A DNA stretch of 64,000 bases. Origin: Stromatinia cepivora. Its lineage: Eukaryota > Ascomycota > Leotiomycetes > Helotiales > Sclerotiniaceae. The notes under the pieces are model-generated. The model searched no databases. It was not told the DNA's origin and was given only the letters and a program-made list of their open reading frames with translations. Shown here in pieces: positions 37,526 to 48,390 of the stretch. The stretch's first letter is position 1. Each line of letters starts with the position of its first letter. The stretch is taken from contig RCTD01000014.1 of NCBI GenBank assembly GCA_014898415.1, positions 682,001 to 746,000 on the forward strand. Reading direction: 5' to 3'. The translations under genes and the position numbers were made by a program.

Positions 37526-37870
37526 ATGGTTTCATATATGATTAAAGGATATAAGGATATAGTTCTCTATTTTAGTGTATATCAAAATGATCAGGAAAAA
37601 GGCTTCTCTTCAAAGATAATCGATAGTATCAAAAGTATTGATAATGAATTAATACTTAAGGAGAAAAAGAGATATTTATTATGGTATCGAAGATTCAATC
37701 ATTTAGGTCCAGATAAAATCAAGAATCTACATAAGGTATCTAATATAACCAAGCCGATAAAGGTCCCAACTGAATTAGATATCTGCGAAGTGTGTATACT
37801 CATCAAGATGACCAGATATAGAGATGTGCAAAGTCTGGGGGAGCAAATGTTACACTTATATCAATCCTAA
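37526..37870 (+). pseudogene. Copia-4 integrase zinc region fused to out-of-frame C-terminal sequence
   Basis: The frame carries late protease text, the zinc ligands H-x4-H (LWYRRFNHLGPDKIKN has lost the first His to Tyr) and C-x2-C (CEVC), then KMT. After that it jumps to sequence normally about 540 bp further on, which is read out of frame (GEQMLHLYQS) and stops at 37870. The rve catalytic core is therefore absent. This is a deletion junction, not RIP. Confidence 0.88.
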
Positions 37871-38711
37871 GATTATTCCGAAAAGGTAGAGATACGATAA
37901 ATTGCGGGATATTTCAAAAGTCGGTGTATTCTTAAGGTATTCAAAAGTTACGAATAAATATATCAAAATGTATTCTTTAGAATTAGATTATACATTTCGA
38001 TCAAATAGAATAATTATAGATGAATTTTATCGAAGAGGAGATTTGGATTTTAAATTAAGAAATTGTGAATCAAATTTATAAGGAATAAAAAATGTAAAGC
38101 CAGATCGAAAATCTCGTAATAGATTAGCAGCAAACAAGGCATTTTCTTTATTCTCAATACCAAATGTGATATTTATATCATCTTCGTTCCAAATGTTCTC
38201 CCCAGTAGATATTATATTAAATTCAGTGATTGTATCAAGCACTTTAATTGTCGAATTGAAATTAGGTAAATTAGATATATTAATATTAATATACAATGAA
38301 AATAAAGATAACAATATCCAGAAAACAAATTAAGAATCTTTTTTTAAGGATACTTCAGTTATCGAATCCATTATTTCAAAGGATTTAATTCAAAAATCAA
38401 TTTCTGTAAATTCTGAATTTGTACTGGGAGCAAAATTTAAGATTATCTTAAATTTTGCTGATAAGTCTATTTCAATAGAATCAAAAAGCAAAATAAATCT
38501 ATAATTATTTGAAATCGAATAAAAGAATGAAATGGATCTTGAAAACGAATCCTTAAGGTATCTAATACAAAAATAGAAAAGAGATATAGATTAAGATCCT
38601 AAAGAAGAATAAGAAAACAAGATTATAAAGGTATTGATTGTGATATCTATATAAGCCAAAATTTAAGAAAATATAAAATATATTATAATTACAATTTCAA
38701 TTATTTACAAA

Positions 38712-40412
38712 ATGGATCTTTATATCAAAGACAAAATCGTTTCAGATTTTACGATTTCATTGATAAATATAAACAATATAAAAGATATAATATATCCGGC
38801 CAAAGAAGTTCTGGGAATCAAAATATCAAGAACTTATAAAGAAGCAATATCGGATCGAGAATACTCTGAAAAATGGAAGAAAGCTATTCAAAAGGAAATC
38901 ATATCTTTGATTCAAAATGATACTTGAAAAGAATATATACTCCCTAAAAAAAATAATCTAATTTCGACGAAATAGATATTTACAATTAAAACCAAGAATA
39001 ACAAAATAGAACGATTCAAAACAAGATTAATAGTTCAAGGATTCAATCAAATACTAGAAAAGGATTACAACGAAACATTTGTATTAATAATGAAGTTAGA
39101 TATACTTAAACTATTCCTAGTTATTGTTGCAAAGGAAAACTTGGAATATTTATATTTCGATATCAAAAACGTCTTTACCGAATTATACTTAAAGGAAGAG
39201 ATCTATTTCGAATTATCCCAAAGTATTAAAATCAAAAAGGGATATGTATTATAAGCTCTACGAAGTCTATATAAGTTGAAGCAAGTTAAAAAGGACTGAA
39301 ATTTATTATTGAAAAAAGAGCTTTTAGATATGGGTTTTGTATAAAGTTTGGCGGATCTATATCTATATATATCCAAAGACCATAATATAATATTACTAGT
39401 ATATATCGACGATATCATTATTGTATTGTATATATTATTGCAAATCATTTGATTTGATGAAAAACTATCGATCTATTTTAATATCAAGAATTTAAGAGAA
39501 ATTAGTAAGATCTTAAATGTTAGAATTATTTGTAATAGAAAAGTATATATATTAATTATAAATCAAAAAGAATATTTCGATACTATACTAATCAAATACA
39601 GTATTATATATAGACAATATCAAGCCAAGAAACTGCCAATAATGGATTATATTTATCTTCGACCAACAATCGATAACGATGAATTAACAGATATAAACGA
39701 ATATCAATAATGAATAGAAAGTATAATTCATTCAATAATATATATCCGATCAAATATAGTATTCTCAATTGGAAGACTTTTACAATTTATGGCAAAACCA
39801 GCAAAACATTATACTATAGCTTTGAAGAATCTGATGCGATATCTATAATCAACAATTAAATAGAAATTATAGTTCAGGTCAAAGGGAATATAATCTGACA
39901 TTTGCAAAGAATATAATATACCTGATAATACAATAAAAGTATATACAGATATAGATTGAACTAGTGACAAATATGACCAGAAAAATGTTTCAAAAGGAGT
40001 TGTAATATTCTACAAAGGCCTTATATCATAGGCTAATAAAAAACAAATATCTATAGCTATCTTTAATACAGAATCAGAATATATTACAATAACAATGTTC
40101 ATTAAATAAGGAAAATAGATTGTATAAATATTCAAAGATTTATTCAGATTAAATTACATTAAAAAAAACGGAGATACAGTTTAGATGCTTGGTGATAATC
40201 AAGGCGCTTTAGCTTTAATCAAAAATCCATATTTGTATGAACGATCCAAATATATAAATATTAATTATCATTTTATTAGAAACTTAATAAAAAAGGAGAA
40301 AATCGCCATTAGTTATATCAATATATACAATATAATTGCCGATGGAATAACGAAATCTTGTACAAGGATTGCTTTCGAAAGGTTCAAGAAAATGTTAGGA
40401 TTAGTAGTCTAA
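38712..40412 (+). pseudogene. Copia-4 reverse transcriptase and RNase H remnant
   Basis: The frame 38712-38927 is the start of Copia RT (YKEAISDREYSEKWKKAIQK). Further text reaches motif A near 39160 and YIDD near 39399-39417. The RNase H frame 40185-40412 is nearly intact, with MLGDNQGALALIKNP, SKYININYHFIRNL, ADGITK and AFERFKKMLGLVV. Stops at former Gln or Trp codons break the middle. This is the best-preserved pol segment of the family in the window. Confidence 0.87.
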
Positions 40413-40444
40413 AAGGATCGAATAGGATATCCTCAATAAGGGAA

Positions 40445-40610
40445 TGTTGGAAATGAGGCCATTATAGGATTAGAATTGAGGTTACAAGATCACAATAATG
40501 TACAGACCATATTTGGGGATAACTTCAATTTTACTTCTACTAGAAATATAGATCCTTAGTTCAATCTACATAATCAACAATACTACTACTTTCTGCACCA
40601 AAAGTTAATA
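40445..40610 (+). repeat. 3' LTR of Copia-4
   Basis: It is 166 bp, TGTTGGAAATGAGGCC to AAAAGTTAATA, followed by TATTA at 40611-40615. Confidence 0.95.
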
Positions 40611-40615
40611 TATTA

Positions 40616-41500
40616 GTAATTATTTTATTGAATATATCTATTTCGAGTATATAAGAAAATTGGTGATTATAATGTTATAGAAATAAAACGAAGATAAACT
40701 TTTTCTTTAAAATATTGAATATATTTTAATATACTTTATTGAATATGAATTTAATATTTGTTTTAATAAATTCATTAAAAGGTTTCATTATTATATTATA
40801 ATCCTTAATAAATTATCGATAAAAATTACAGAAACCAAAAAATAATTGGATCTTTTTCATTATTATCGAAAAGATTTAATTCTTAATTATTTCAATCTTT
40901 TCAAAATCTATCTTTATTTTTTTAATAAAAATAATAAAATCTAAATATTTGATATATATAATATTAAATTCGTATTTCTTGAAATCCGCTTATAAACCAA
41001 TGATTTCTAATCATTCGAGAATTGGTTTAATATAAATTTAATATTCTTTTTTGTTTTCAAAATAAATTAAAATATTATCGAGGTATATTGTACAAAAAAC
41101 ATCTAGATAATCGAATAGAATATTATTTATATAATATTGATAAATTACAGGATTATTTATTAATCCAAATAGTACAATCTTATATTTATATAATTTATAT
41201 CGGATTCGAAAGATAATATACTTTTTTGAAGTAGGATCCATTTTTATATAATGGAAAGTTTAATGAATATCGAGTTTAATAAAGATTTTGATACCGGAAA
41301 GTCGAAAAAGCATTTCGTCGATCAAAAGAAAGGAATACCAATCTTTATATATTAAGAAATTCAATAATCTGAAATCTATACAGAACCTCAAATTACTATT
41401 AGGTTTTTTGATGAATAAAATGAATACAATATAAGAGATTTAATTGAATTCAATAAAATCTTTATTGAAATTATCTATAATATATTCTTTAACGATTTTC
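40616..41500 (-). pseudogene. Gypsy-B copy 1 reverse transcriptase remnant
   Basis: The minus frame 41241-41038 reads IIFRIRYKLYKYKIVLFGLI, then NNPVIYQYYINNILFDYLDV and the catalytic block IYLDNILIYF. It matches Ty3/Gypsy RT motifs (R-RYG-YEY-VMPFGL-NAP, then YLDDILIYS). The second catalytic Asp is Asn, expected from a G-to-A change. RNase H text follows to the left, up to the Copia-4 duplication at 40615. Confidence 0.85.
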
Positions 41501-42270
41501 AATTATTCCAGGGATATCTTGTAAAGTGGGCTATAATATAAAATTTATTCTCCTTTATCTTTTAATATAATTTTATAATTATAAAATCAATTAAAAGACA
41601 AAATGTTTAATTCATATTTGGAAAAGACTCGATAATACTATCGATATTCAAATAATATTTCAGATTCTAAATCGATTTTAGCCAATACTCGATCGAATTT
41701 CTTTCGAACTTTCGTATTCTTGAATTCGATCAAAGCAATTAATATTTTCTCTTCCATATATCATTCGTTCTATTAGGAATGTATCATATTATCGAGTTTT
41801 TTCAAAATAATAATAAAGAGTTCCATTTATTCATCTCTTTTGTATTCTAATTGGAATTTATCGGGTTTGAATATATATAAATCGAAAACTTCGGATAATA
41901 TACAAAGAAAACATTTGTAGATTTGTAATGATGGTATAATTGATTAGGAAGAAAATGGATTGAATTTAAAGGGAATTAAGATTTCTTCCTTTTCAATAAA
42001 AATCTATATTGTGTTTATATTTGAAGGTTCTTATTGTATATTATCAATTGCAATTAATCTATTCAATTATGAATCTTTTCGATTCTAATATTCTTCGAAT
42101 TGATTATTTTATCGATCAACATTTTATTGAATTAATCGATCGATTTTCCGTTTACAAAGGGATAATTAGATAACAAAAAGATTATTCGAATAGAAAATAG
42201 TATAGGATCTCTTTTTAGATTATTCGAAATATCGATTGAAGTAATTAAGCTTCATTCGAATCTTTGATAA

Positions 42271-42672
42271 TCAAAGTCTATCTAAAATAATATTATAATT
42301 CTTTAATTCAATAATAAAAAAAAGAACAAAAGATTGTTTATAATTATTAATTATTAAATTAAGAAATATAAAATAGATAATAATATAGTCTTGTATATTA
42401 TTATACTTTTTAATTTTAATTGAAATTTCAAATAATATAATTCTTAATTTAAATATAAGAAATAAACAAATAAGGAATATAATATTAATAAAAACAAATC
42501 CATTTGCTTTAAAATCAATGAATACTTTTGATCGATAAATGTAACCATTTTTCGAAAAATTGTAGGGAAAAATGAATGCTTTTTCTTCTATAAACTTTAT
42601 CAGATCAAGAAATCTTATATTCTGTATAATATTTAAAATAGAAATAAAGTTTAAACATTTGATTTTAAACAT
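42271..42672 (-). pseudogene. Gypsy-B copy 1 retropepsin-like protease remnant
   Basis: The 133-aa frame includes VFIDFKANGFVFINIIF, resembling the retropepsin active site (ALIDSGA-GF-FI) with Ser-Gly changed to Phe-Lys. Downstream hydrophobic strands end in NYNIILDRL (usually D-ILG--WL). The frame is open although altered. The same block occurs in plus orientation at about 62400-62620 in Gypsy-B copy 2. In the element it would cut the Gag-Pol polyprotein. Confidence 0.7.
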
Positions 42673-44330
42673 TTTTCTTCTTCTAAGTGGGTATTCTGTA
42701 TAACTTCAAATGTAACTTCTGGATTAAAATCTTCTTCGATATCTTGATATTCTTCGAATTCTTTTGTTTCTTTTTGTATCATCTCAATCTTATTGAGATT
42801 ATCGATATAAAGTATTGATATATATATTACTTTAGGAAAGGGAAAGAGCAATAAATATTTGAAGTTCGAATAGTTATTGGATATAATAGGGCTAGTATAT
42901 TTAGAAGGAGTATTCCGGAGTGGAAACGGTTTCAAAAATATGAAGATTCCAAAATTGAAGTTATTAGAGTTTTGAGAGAATTGTAAGGGGTTTATAATAA
43001 CCATTAATTTATGAATAGTTATAAAGATATTTTGTCTAATATAATATCGGTTTTGTTTTTATAATGAAACTTCATTTTGATTTACTTTAATAAATATATT
43101 CGCGAATTCTTTTATAGTTTTATAATCTTTGATAAATATTACTATTATTTACAAAAGAAAATCGGAAATCTTTTATTTGAGATTCCTGAATAGAATTTTA
43201 TTATCGATAATCTCCGTTTGGGTAACAAATAATCTGAATTTCCTATATTATTCTAGAAAATTGCTATATCAAATTGTATTAAGTATAATCTATATTTCGT
43301 ATTGAAAACGAGTATTATCGATTTCAACCGGATTCCAATAAATCGCTATAAACTATTTGATCAATTCGAGTATTATAAATCGAGGCATTTATATATAAAA
43401 AGTATAATAATATATTTATACTTTCAATTCGATTTAATCGATTATATATATATAACATTACATTTTATTTTTAAATAATATAATATACAATTCGAATTAT
43501 TTTATGATCAATAATTACCATAAACTAATTTTAGATTTAATATTATTGTTAAATTTAGTAATAAGATTTATAGGTTTTAATATATATACATTTCGCTACG
43601 AATTATAATTAATACAGAAATATAATCTTAATTGATTAAATCAGTTTTTTAAATAAAGGGATTCCTAATCATTATATAAATCGTTATTTCTTAAAAGAAA
43701 AGAAGAATCATTAAAGGGTTTCGGATAATTAAATCGTTTAATCAAAGTTTTCTTCCTTTGACTTCGGGATCTTCGAATTTGCTTAAATAAAGGTCCTTGG
43801 ATTTCGATTAAAGGAATAAAAAGAATCCCAAATATTATTATTAACCTAGATACCTATATAGATATTATTTGAAATTTAAAAAAAGATTGCATTATTACAA
43901 AACTCATCGTCATTATAGCTTTCAATTATCGATTCTCCTTTTTCAAATTTATAATTATTATATAGAAATCTTATAATTATAATAATGATTCAAAAAAAGT
44001 AATTGAATTATTGAAAGTATTGATTTTATATATTAGAATCTTCTCTTTATTAATTTTCTTTTTTCCAATAATAATATTATCTAATCCTATATTTATATTT
44101 TCTTTGAAGGATTGTTGAAATAATTGAAAAGAAAAAAAAGATTTTTTAGAATATATTTTCGAAGGTTCGAAGTGTATAGGAAAAGGAATTCGTTGTATTA
44201 TAAAAGTAATGATATACTTTTAAAAGGGTTTATCTTTGTTGATTAAATCGGAATAGATCTTTTTTCTTTGGATATAATATTTGTAAAAGTTTATTTAAAA
44301 AGGTATTATTAAAATGAGGTATTATTTGAA
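42651..44330 (-). pseudogene. Gypsy-B copy 1 gag zone
   Basis: This lies between the protease and the 5' LTR. One frame, 43004-42651 (117 aa), is open and ends in an acidic stretch (KETKEFEEYQDIEEDFNPEV) overlapping the protease frame. The rest to 44330 is stop-rich. Gag identity is by position; no zinc knuckle was seen. Confidence 0.5.
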
Positions 44331-44373
44331 AGGTTATTAAATAGTCGGATACTTATAAATGAATTGTAGATAA

Positions 44374-44655
44374 TATGATGTATAAGAGTTATAATAAAGT
44401 TGAATAAATAGGGTTAATTATATTTTTTAGAATCTATAATTGAAGAATTATAGTTTGTAAAGAACAATTAAATATATATATATAAATACCTATTTGTGGG
44501 TTGCGGGGCTGTATATATATATTATTAGGGTTATTATTTTATTATATTAAATTATATGATTCGTAATGTATACGCATGAATGATCGGCTCATAAATTGAT
44601 ATGGGAGATAAGGGGTATCACGTGGTTAGCCTCCTGTGGTTCACGATTCGTGACA
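44374..44655 (-). repeat. 5' LTR of Gypsy-B copy 1
   Basis: It is 282 bp; in plus reading TATGATGTATAAGAG to CACGATTCGTGACA, followed by AAATA at 44656-44660. It has more transitions than the 3' LTR. Confidence 0.93.
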
Positions 44656-44660
44656 AAATA

Positions 44661-46830
44661 TAATCAAAGTTTTAATAAAATTAATCAAATAATAAATTCA
44701 ATTTTTCTTTTAATATTCTTTAAAATACTTTTATAGAATTATTAATTTTTTTTCGAAAAAATATATATTGAATTCTAAAGGGGAATTGATTTGGATTTAT
44801 AATCAATATAATATTTTATTAAATGATAATTGAAAAATATATTATTTTCATTTTCGAAAAAGATTTATTTGTAATCTTTATATTCAGGAAATATTTATAA
44901 GAATAATAATATAAAAATATTTTTGATATTTAATAATAATCTTATAATTAATTGGATTTCAAATAATAAAATATAGATTTTGATTTTGGTTTTTATTTCT
45001 TTGTATAATTTCTTAATTATTATTATTTCCAAATTTCGTAATATAAATTTAAAACAAAAAAAATCGATTATTAATCGATATTCAGATTTACTATTTGAAA
45101 TCAAAATAGCTTTAAGATAATATTGATTTCAAATAAATTCAAAATAATAATAATAAATTGATGAATATATATTCTTTTTTTCTTATATTCATTTATTATC
45201 TTAATAACAAATTAATAATTATTATAAAAAAGTATATTAATCTTATTAATTGATATTAGTAGAATATCTTTATCAAAATCAAGGATTCAATTTTATTCGA
45301 TATATTTGTTTTATTGAATAATATTAGTTTACACTTCAGAATTGATAAGATAATATATTTTCATCAAAGTATTATTAATCTTGAAAATTGCTTTGATAAT
45401 TAAAATAATATATTTTTTTTATTGAAAACCCAGAATCACCAAAACGATTAAAATTACTACTGAATTCCAATATTTCCCTGATTATTATTTTGCAAAAAGT
45501 ATTGTGAGAAAGTTGGGATATCAAGGCCTAACACGTAGCTAGTTCGTAGTCATATAGTCACATAACTCTTCGTAGTTAGATATAAGAGAGGGCTCTGCTC
45601 CCCTCTCCTTGAAAGAAATCAATTATTTTCCATTAGTTTTTTTATACCCTTTTTATATACAACCCAAATCATTATCTAAACCTATTAGTTTTACCACTTG
45701 AAGCCTTTACAATGTAATCTGATCAATTCCAATTCCTATTTCCCCTTGCAGCGTGCTATCGGGACGCACATATCTCGACCTACCTCTTTCACAGTATATA
45801 GAGCAATTATAAATAGAATAATCATTTTTATATTATTAATAAATATATAAATTAATATATCCTTTCGAATAATAACCCAATTATTGACAATAATAATATC
45901 ACAATTCCTATTCTTAATAATCTTCCATTTAAGTTCCTTTATCTTTCTTTTCCATTAAAAAAGCTTTGGAATATTAAAATTATAATTATATATTGATAAT
46001 CAACGATAAATTATTTTGTTATTGAAATTATTTATTTTAAGGAAAATTGAAAAGATAATTTGATTATACAAAAAAATTAATTTATTTTCGATTATAAAGT
46101 ATATTAAAGGAATTCATTATATAATATATTTTATTTATATTCTTTAAATAATATATTCATTTGATTAATTTGTTTTTATTTTCAGATTATTGAAATGATT
46201 TCGAAATTCTTTTTGTAATATAAAAAAGTAAATTTATTAAAAGATATTCTTTCTAAATATTCTTTATTTTAGATTCAATTTTTTCTTTCAAATTATCGAA
46301 ATATATTACAAAACTATTTATGTTTTATATAGATTATTTATTGTATAACCAAATATTATCGATTATCCTTATTTAATATTATATTATATATATATTCTCT
46401 GAATTCTTTTTACAATATATTAGAATCTATTACCCTATTCTTATATCAATATCAAATCATTAGAAATTGTTTTTAAAAGTATTAAATAATATAATCTATT
46501 TTCTTTTGATTTATCAGAAAATAATATTCATTATTGTTCCAAAATTTCTTCGATTTATTATTGATTTTTCAATTTAAAGATTTCAAATTCTTTTTATATA
46601 TTTTCGAGTTTTTATATTAACTTTATTTCAAATTATATAATGGATTAATGATTCGATATCAGTATTTTATTTTTATTATTATTCAAAGTCTTTGATACAC
46701 CCCCCCTTTGATTCTAAAAAACATTTGAATTGATTAAAGAATTTGAACAGCTTCTCATTCCTATTATAATTATTTAAAAGGATATTAATAATAATTAATT
46801 AACGAATTACTTTTGAAAAAAAATAAAAAG
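44661..46830 (-). pseudogene. Gypsy-C copy A gag/protease zone
   Basis: It is collinear with 48396-50300 of copy B apart from the solo LTR at 45503. A 69-aa minus frame at 45104-44895 (MISNSKSEYRLIIDF...) is the longest. No diagnostic motif was seen; gag/protease identity follows from its place between the 5' LTR and RT. A run of seven C occurs near 46696. Confidence 0.45.
45503..45793 (+). repeat. Solo LTR with little RIP damage (about 291 bp)
   Basis: It starts TGTGAGAAAGTTGGG and ends CTACCTCTTTCACA. Flanks share GTAT (45499-45502 and 45794-45797), or AGTAT if the end base is shared. Copy B keeps the empty site near 49064-49070. A TATA-like GATATAAGAGAG at about 45579-45590 and a following GGGCTCTGCTCCCCTCTCC suggest a Copia-type LTR in plus orientation. 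Composition is nearly normal, in contrast to its host element. Confidence 0.8.
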
Positions 46831-47124
46831 AATTATAAAAATTATAAATAACAAAGAATCAATTAATCCTAAAAATAATAATAAAATTCTTCATTATTTT
46901 TTATTTATTTAAAAGAAATTTTTTTTTAAGTTTAATAAAAAATGATATTGAAATAATAATAAACCATTAATTATATATTAAAATTTAATAAATACAAAGA
47001 TTTTGTAAAGTTTTCCAATCAAATAATAATATATTGTTAATTATATATTTGCCTTTAACGATAAAACTGCTTCCTTATAGAGTTTACTAGTTTTACTAAT
47101 AATATCCTTTTAACAACCGTAACA
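46831..47124 (-). repeat. 5' LTR of Gypsy-C copy A (right end firm, left end approximate)
   Basis: It ends in CAACCGTAACA in plus reading (TGTTACGGTTG on the minus strand). It matches 56060-56326 of copy B, for example CTTCCTTATAGAGTTT and AATATCCTT near the end. Beyond 47124 the sequence is RT/RNase H of copy B. Confidence 0.7.
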
Positions 47125-48197
47125 ATTTCCTTGAATAAAAAACGATAGAATATTATCAAAAATTAATATCGTTTATATTATCCAGAAATAATTGAAAAAA
47201 TATATATTCTAATACAAATCCAAAAGTATTTATCTCGATTAGAATTCAGAATATTAATTCGAAATATTAGAGTATCAATATAATAATAAAGATTCTTTTT
47301 AAATTATCAAAAATATTTTGAGCTTTTTGTATCTATTTGAATTTCAATATAATCTTTCCCTTTTTGATACCCTATAATAAATTTGTTAGATTATAAACAA
47401 CTCACAAATATACAACAATAAATTAACAATAGAAATTTATAAAACCTAAAAAGATCTAAATTTTGTAAAAAAATATTAATATTAATTATTCAATAATGAT
47501 TTGAATTCTGTTCAATTCTGTAATGATATTTTTTTCTAATATAATAAAATCTAACAATTCTATTTTTTATATATAGAATATATATTTCTTTAATTTCGTA
47601 TAAAACTTGTATTTTAATAATTTAACAAGGATTTTATAAACGTTAATAATATAAATTTCTTTATTTATAAAATAAATAAAATTATTATTTAGATATATAA
47701 TATAAATATTATCTATAAGATTAGCGAATACTTAATTGATATATATTTGAAAGATAACAAAGGTATTAGTTAAATCAAAAAGTATAATTAGATATTCAAA
47801 TTGATTTTAATGGATATAGAATAATGTTTTTTATTTATTGTTTTCTTATATATATATTCAATGATATATATTCTTAAAATTGAATTTTATGAAAAAGATT
47901 CCTTATCTTAAATAATCTAATGATTTTTTAATTAAAAATAAAAGGATATAATCCTTTTTCATAATTCGATTGAAGCTTTAATAATCGATATATAATCAAT
48001 AATTATTGTTTTTCTTTGAAATAAATATAATCAGGATTTTAACAGAATTAATCGAATAACAGATCCAATTTTTCTTTTAGTATTTTTCGAAACATTCTCA
48101 TAGAATTGTTAATTCCTTTTTCGAAAGAATATATAACGGACCTTAAAATGAAATAGTTTTGAATTCGAGATCAATATAATATTTCATCGAACAACAA

Positions 48198-48390
48198 TGT
48201 GAGAATCACAGCAAAGAATCGGTTAATTTCGAATAACAATAGGTTTGGGTTTTGAATCAAGAAACTTTTCATTACTTTTTCTCTAATGGTATTGAAGAAT
48301 TCCTCTCTATATAGGTGAAAATTCTTCAAACTAGCGTACAATTCGGCCCGCTTTCGGCTAGCCCTAGTTTCGTAGTTGAGGTTCGTAACA
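48198..48390 (-). repeat. Solo LTR, family E (193 bp) with TSD AACAA
   Basis: This is the reverse complement of the LTR at 24546. In plus reading it runs TGTGAGAATCACAGC to GGTTCGTAACA, with perfect AACAA duplications at 48193-48197 and 48391-48395. An apparent 74-aa minus frame over it (48395-48171) is fortuitous. Confidence 0.92.

Larger units (their letters stand above)
35657..40610 (+). mobile_element. Copia-4: Ty1/Copia element with integrase-core deletion, nested in Gypsy-B
   Basis: The element is 4954 bp with LTRs 35657-35822 and 40445-40610 and perfect TATTA duplications at 35652-35656 and 40611-40615. It is about 540 bp shorter than Copia-2. The missing block lies at about 37812/37813 and corresponds to roughly 6235-6775 of Copia-2, which is the integrase catalytic core. 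Otherwise it is the least RIP-altered copy: gag (36635-36838), the integrase zinc region, RT start (38712-38927) and RNase H (40185-40412) read well. The polypurine stretch CAATAAGGGAA precedes the 3' LTR. Confidence 0.96.
32653..44655 (-). mobile_element. Gypsy-B copy 1: complete Ty3/Gypsy element carrying nested Copia-4
   Basis: It has 282-bp LTRs at 32653-32934 and 44374-44655 and perfect AAATA duplications at 32648-32652 and 44656-44660. Net length without Copia-4 and its duplication is about 7.0 kb. Minus-strand order is 5' LTR, gag zone, protease (42672-42271), RT (about 41500-41038), then Copia-4, then integrase (35201 leftward), a repeat-rich tail and the 3' LTR. The polypurine tract CCAAAGGAGGGGG lies next to the 3' LTR. 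RT before integrase makes it Ty3/Gypsy. Frames are RIP-broken. It sits inside Gypsy-C copy A. Confidence 0.93.
24001..47124 (-). mobile_element. Gypsy-C copy A: RIP-degraded chromovirus, split by four later insertions
   Basis: On the minus strand the order is 5' LTR (right end 47124), gag/protease zone (44661-46830), RT and RNase H (31255-32652), integrase (24742-25765, continuing at 24300-24545) and chromodomain (about 24090-24262). The pieces are separated by later insertions, all with matching duplications: solo LTR 24546-24736, Copia-3 25766-31249, Gypsy-B 32653-44655 and a solo LTR 45503-45793. Without insertions it is about 5.7 kb. RT-before-integrase order plus a chromodomain defines a Ty3/Gypsy chromovirus. 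The left end (3' LTR) was not found, so the start coordinate is approximate. Confidence 0.75.

Noticed and set aside
45503..45793. Interpretation as a MITE because of TGTGA/TCACA ends
   Set aside because: The inverted terminal similarity is only about 5 bp perfect, and the internal TATA-like and polypyrimidine layout fits an LTR better; it remains a minor alternative.
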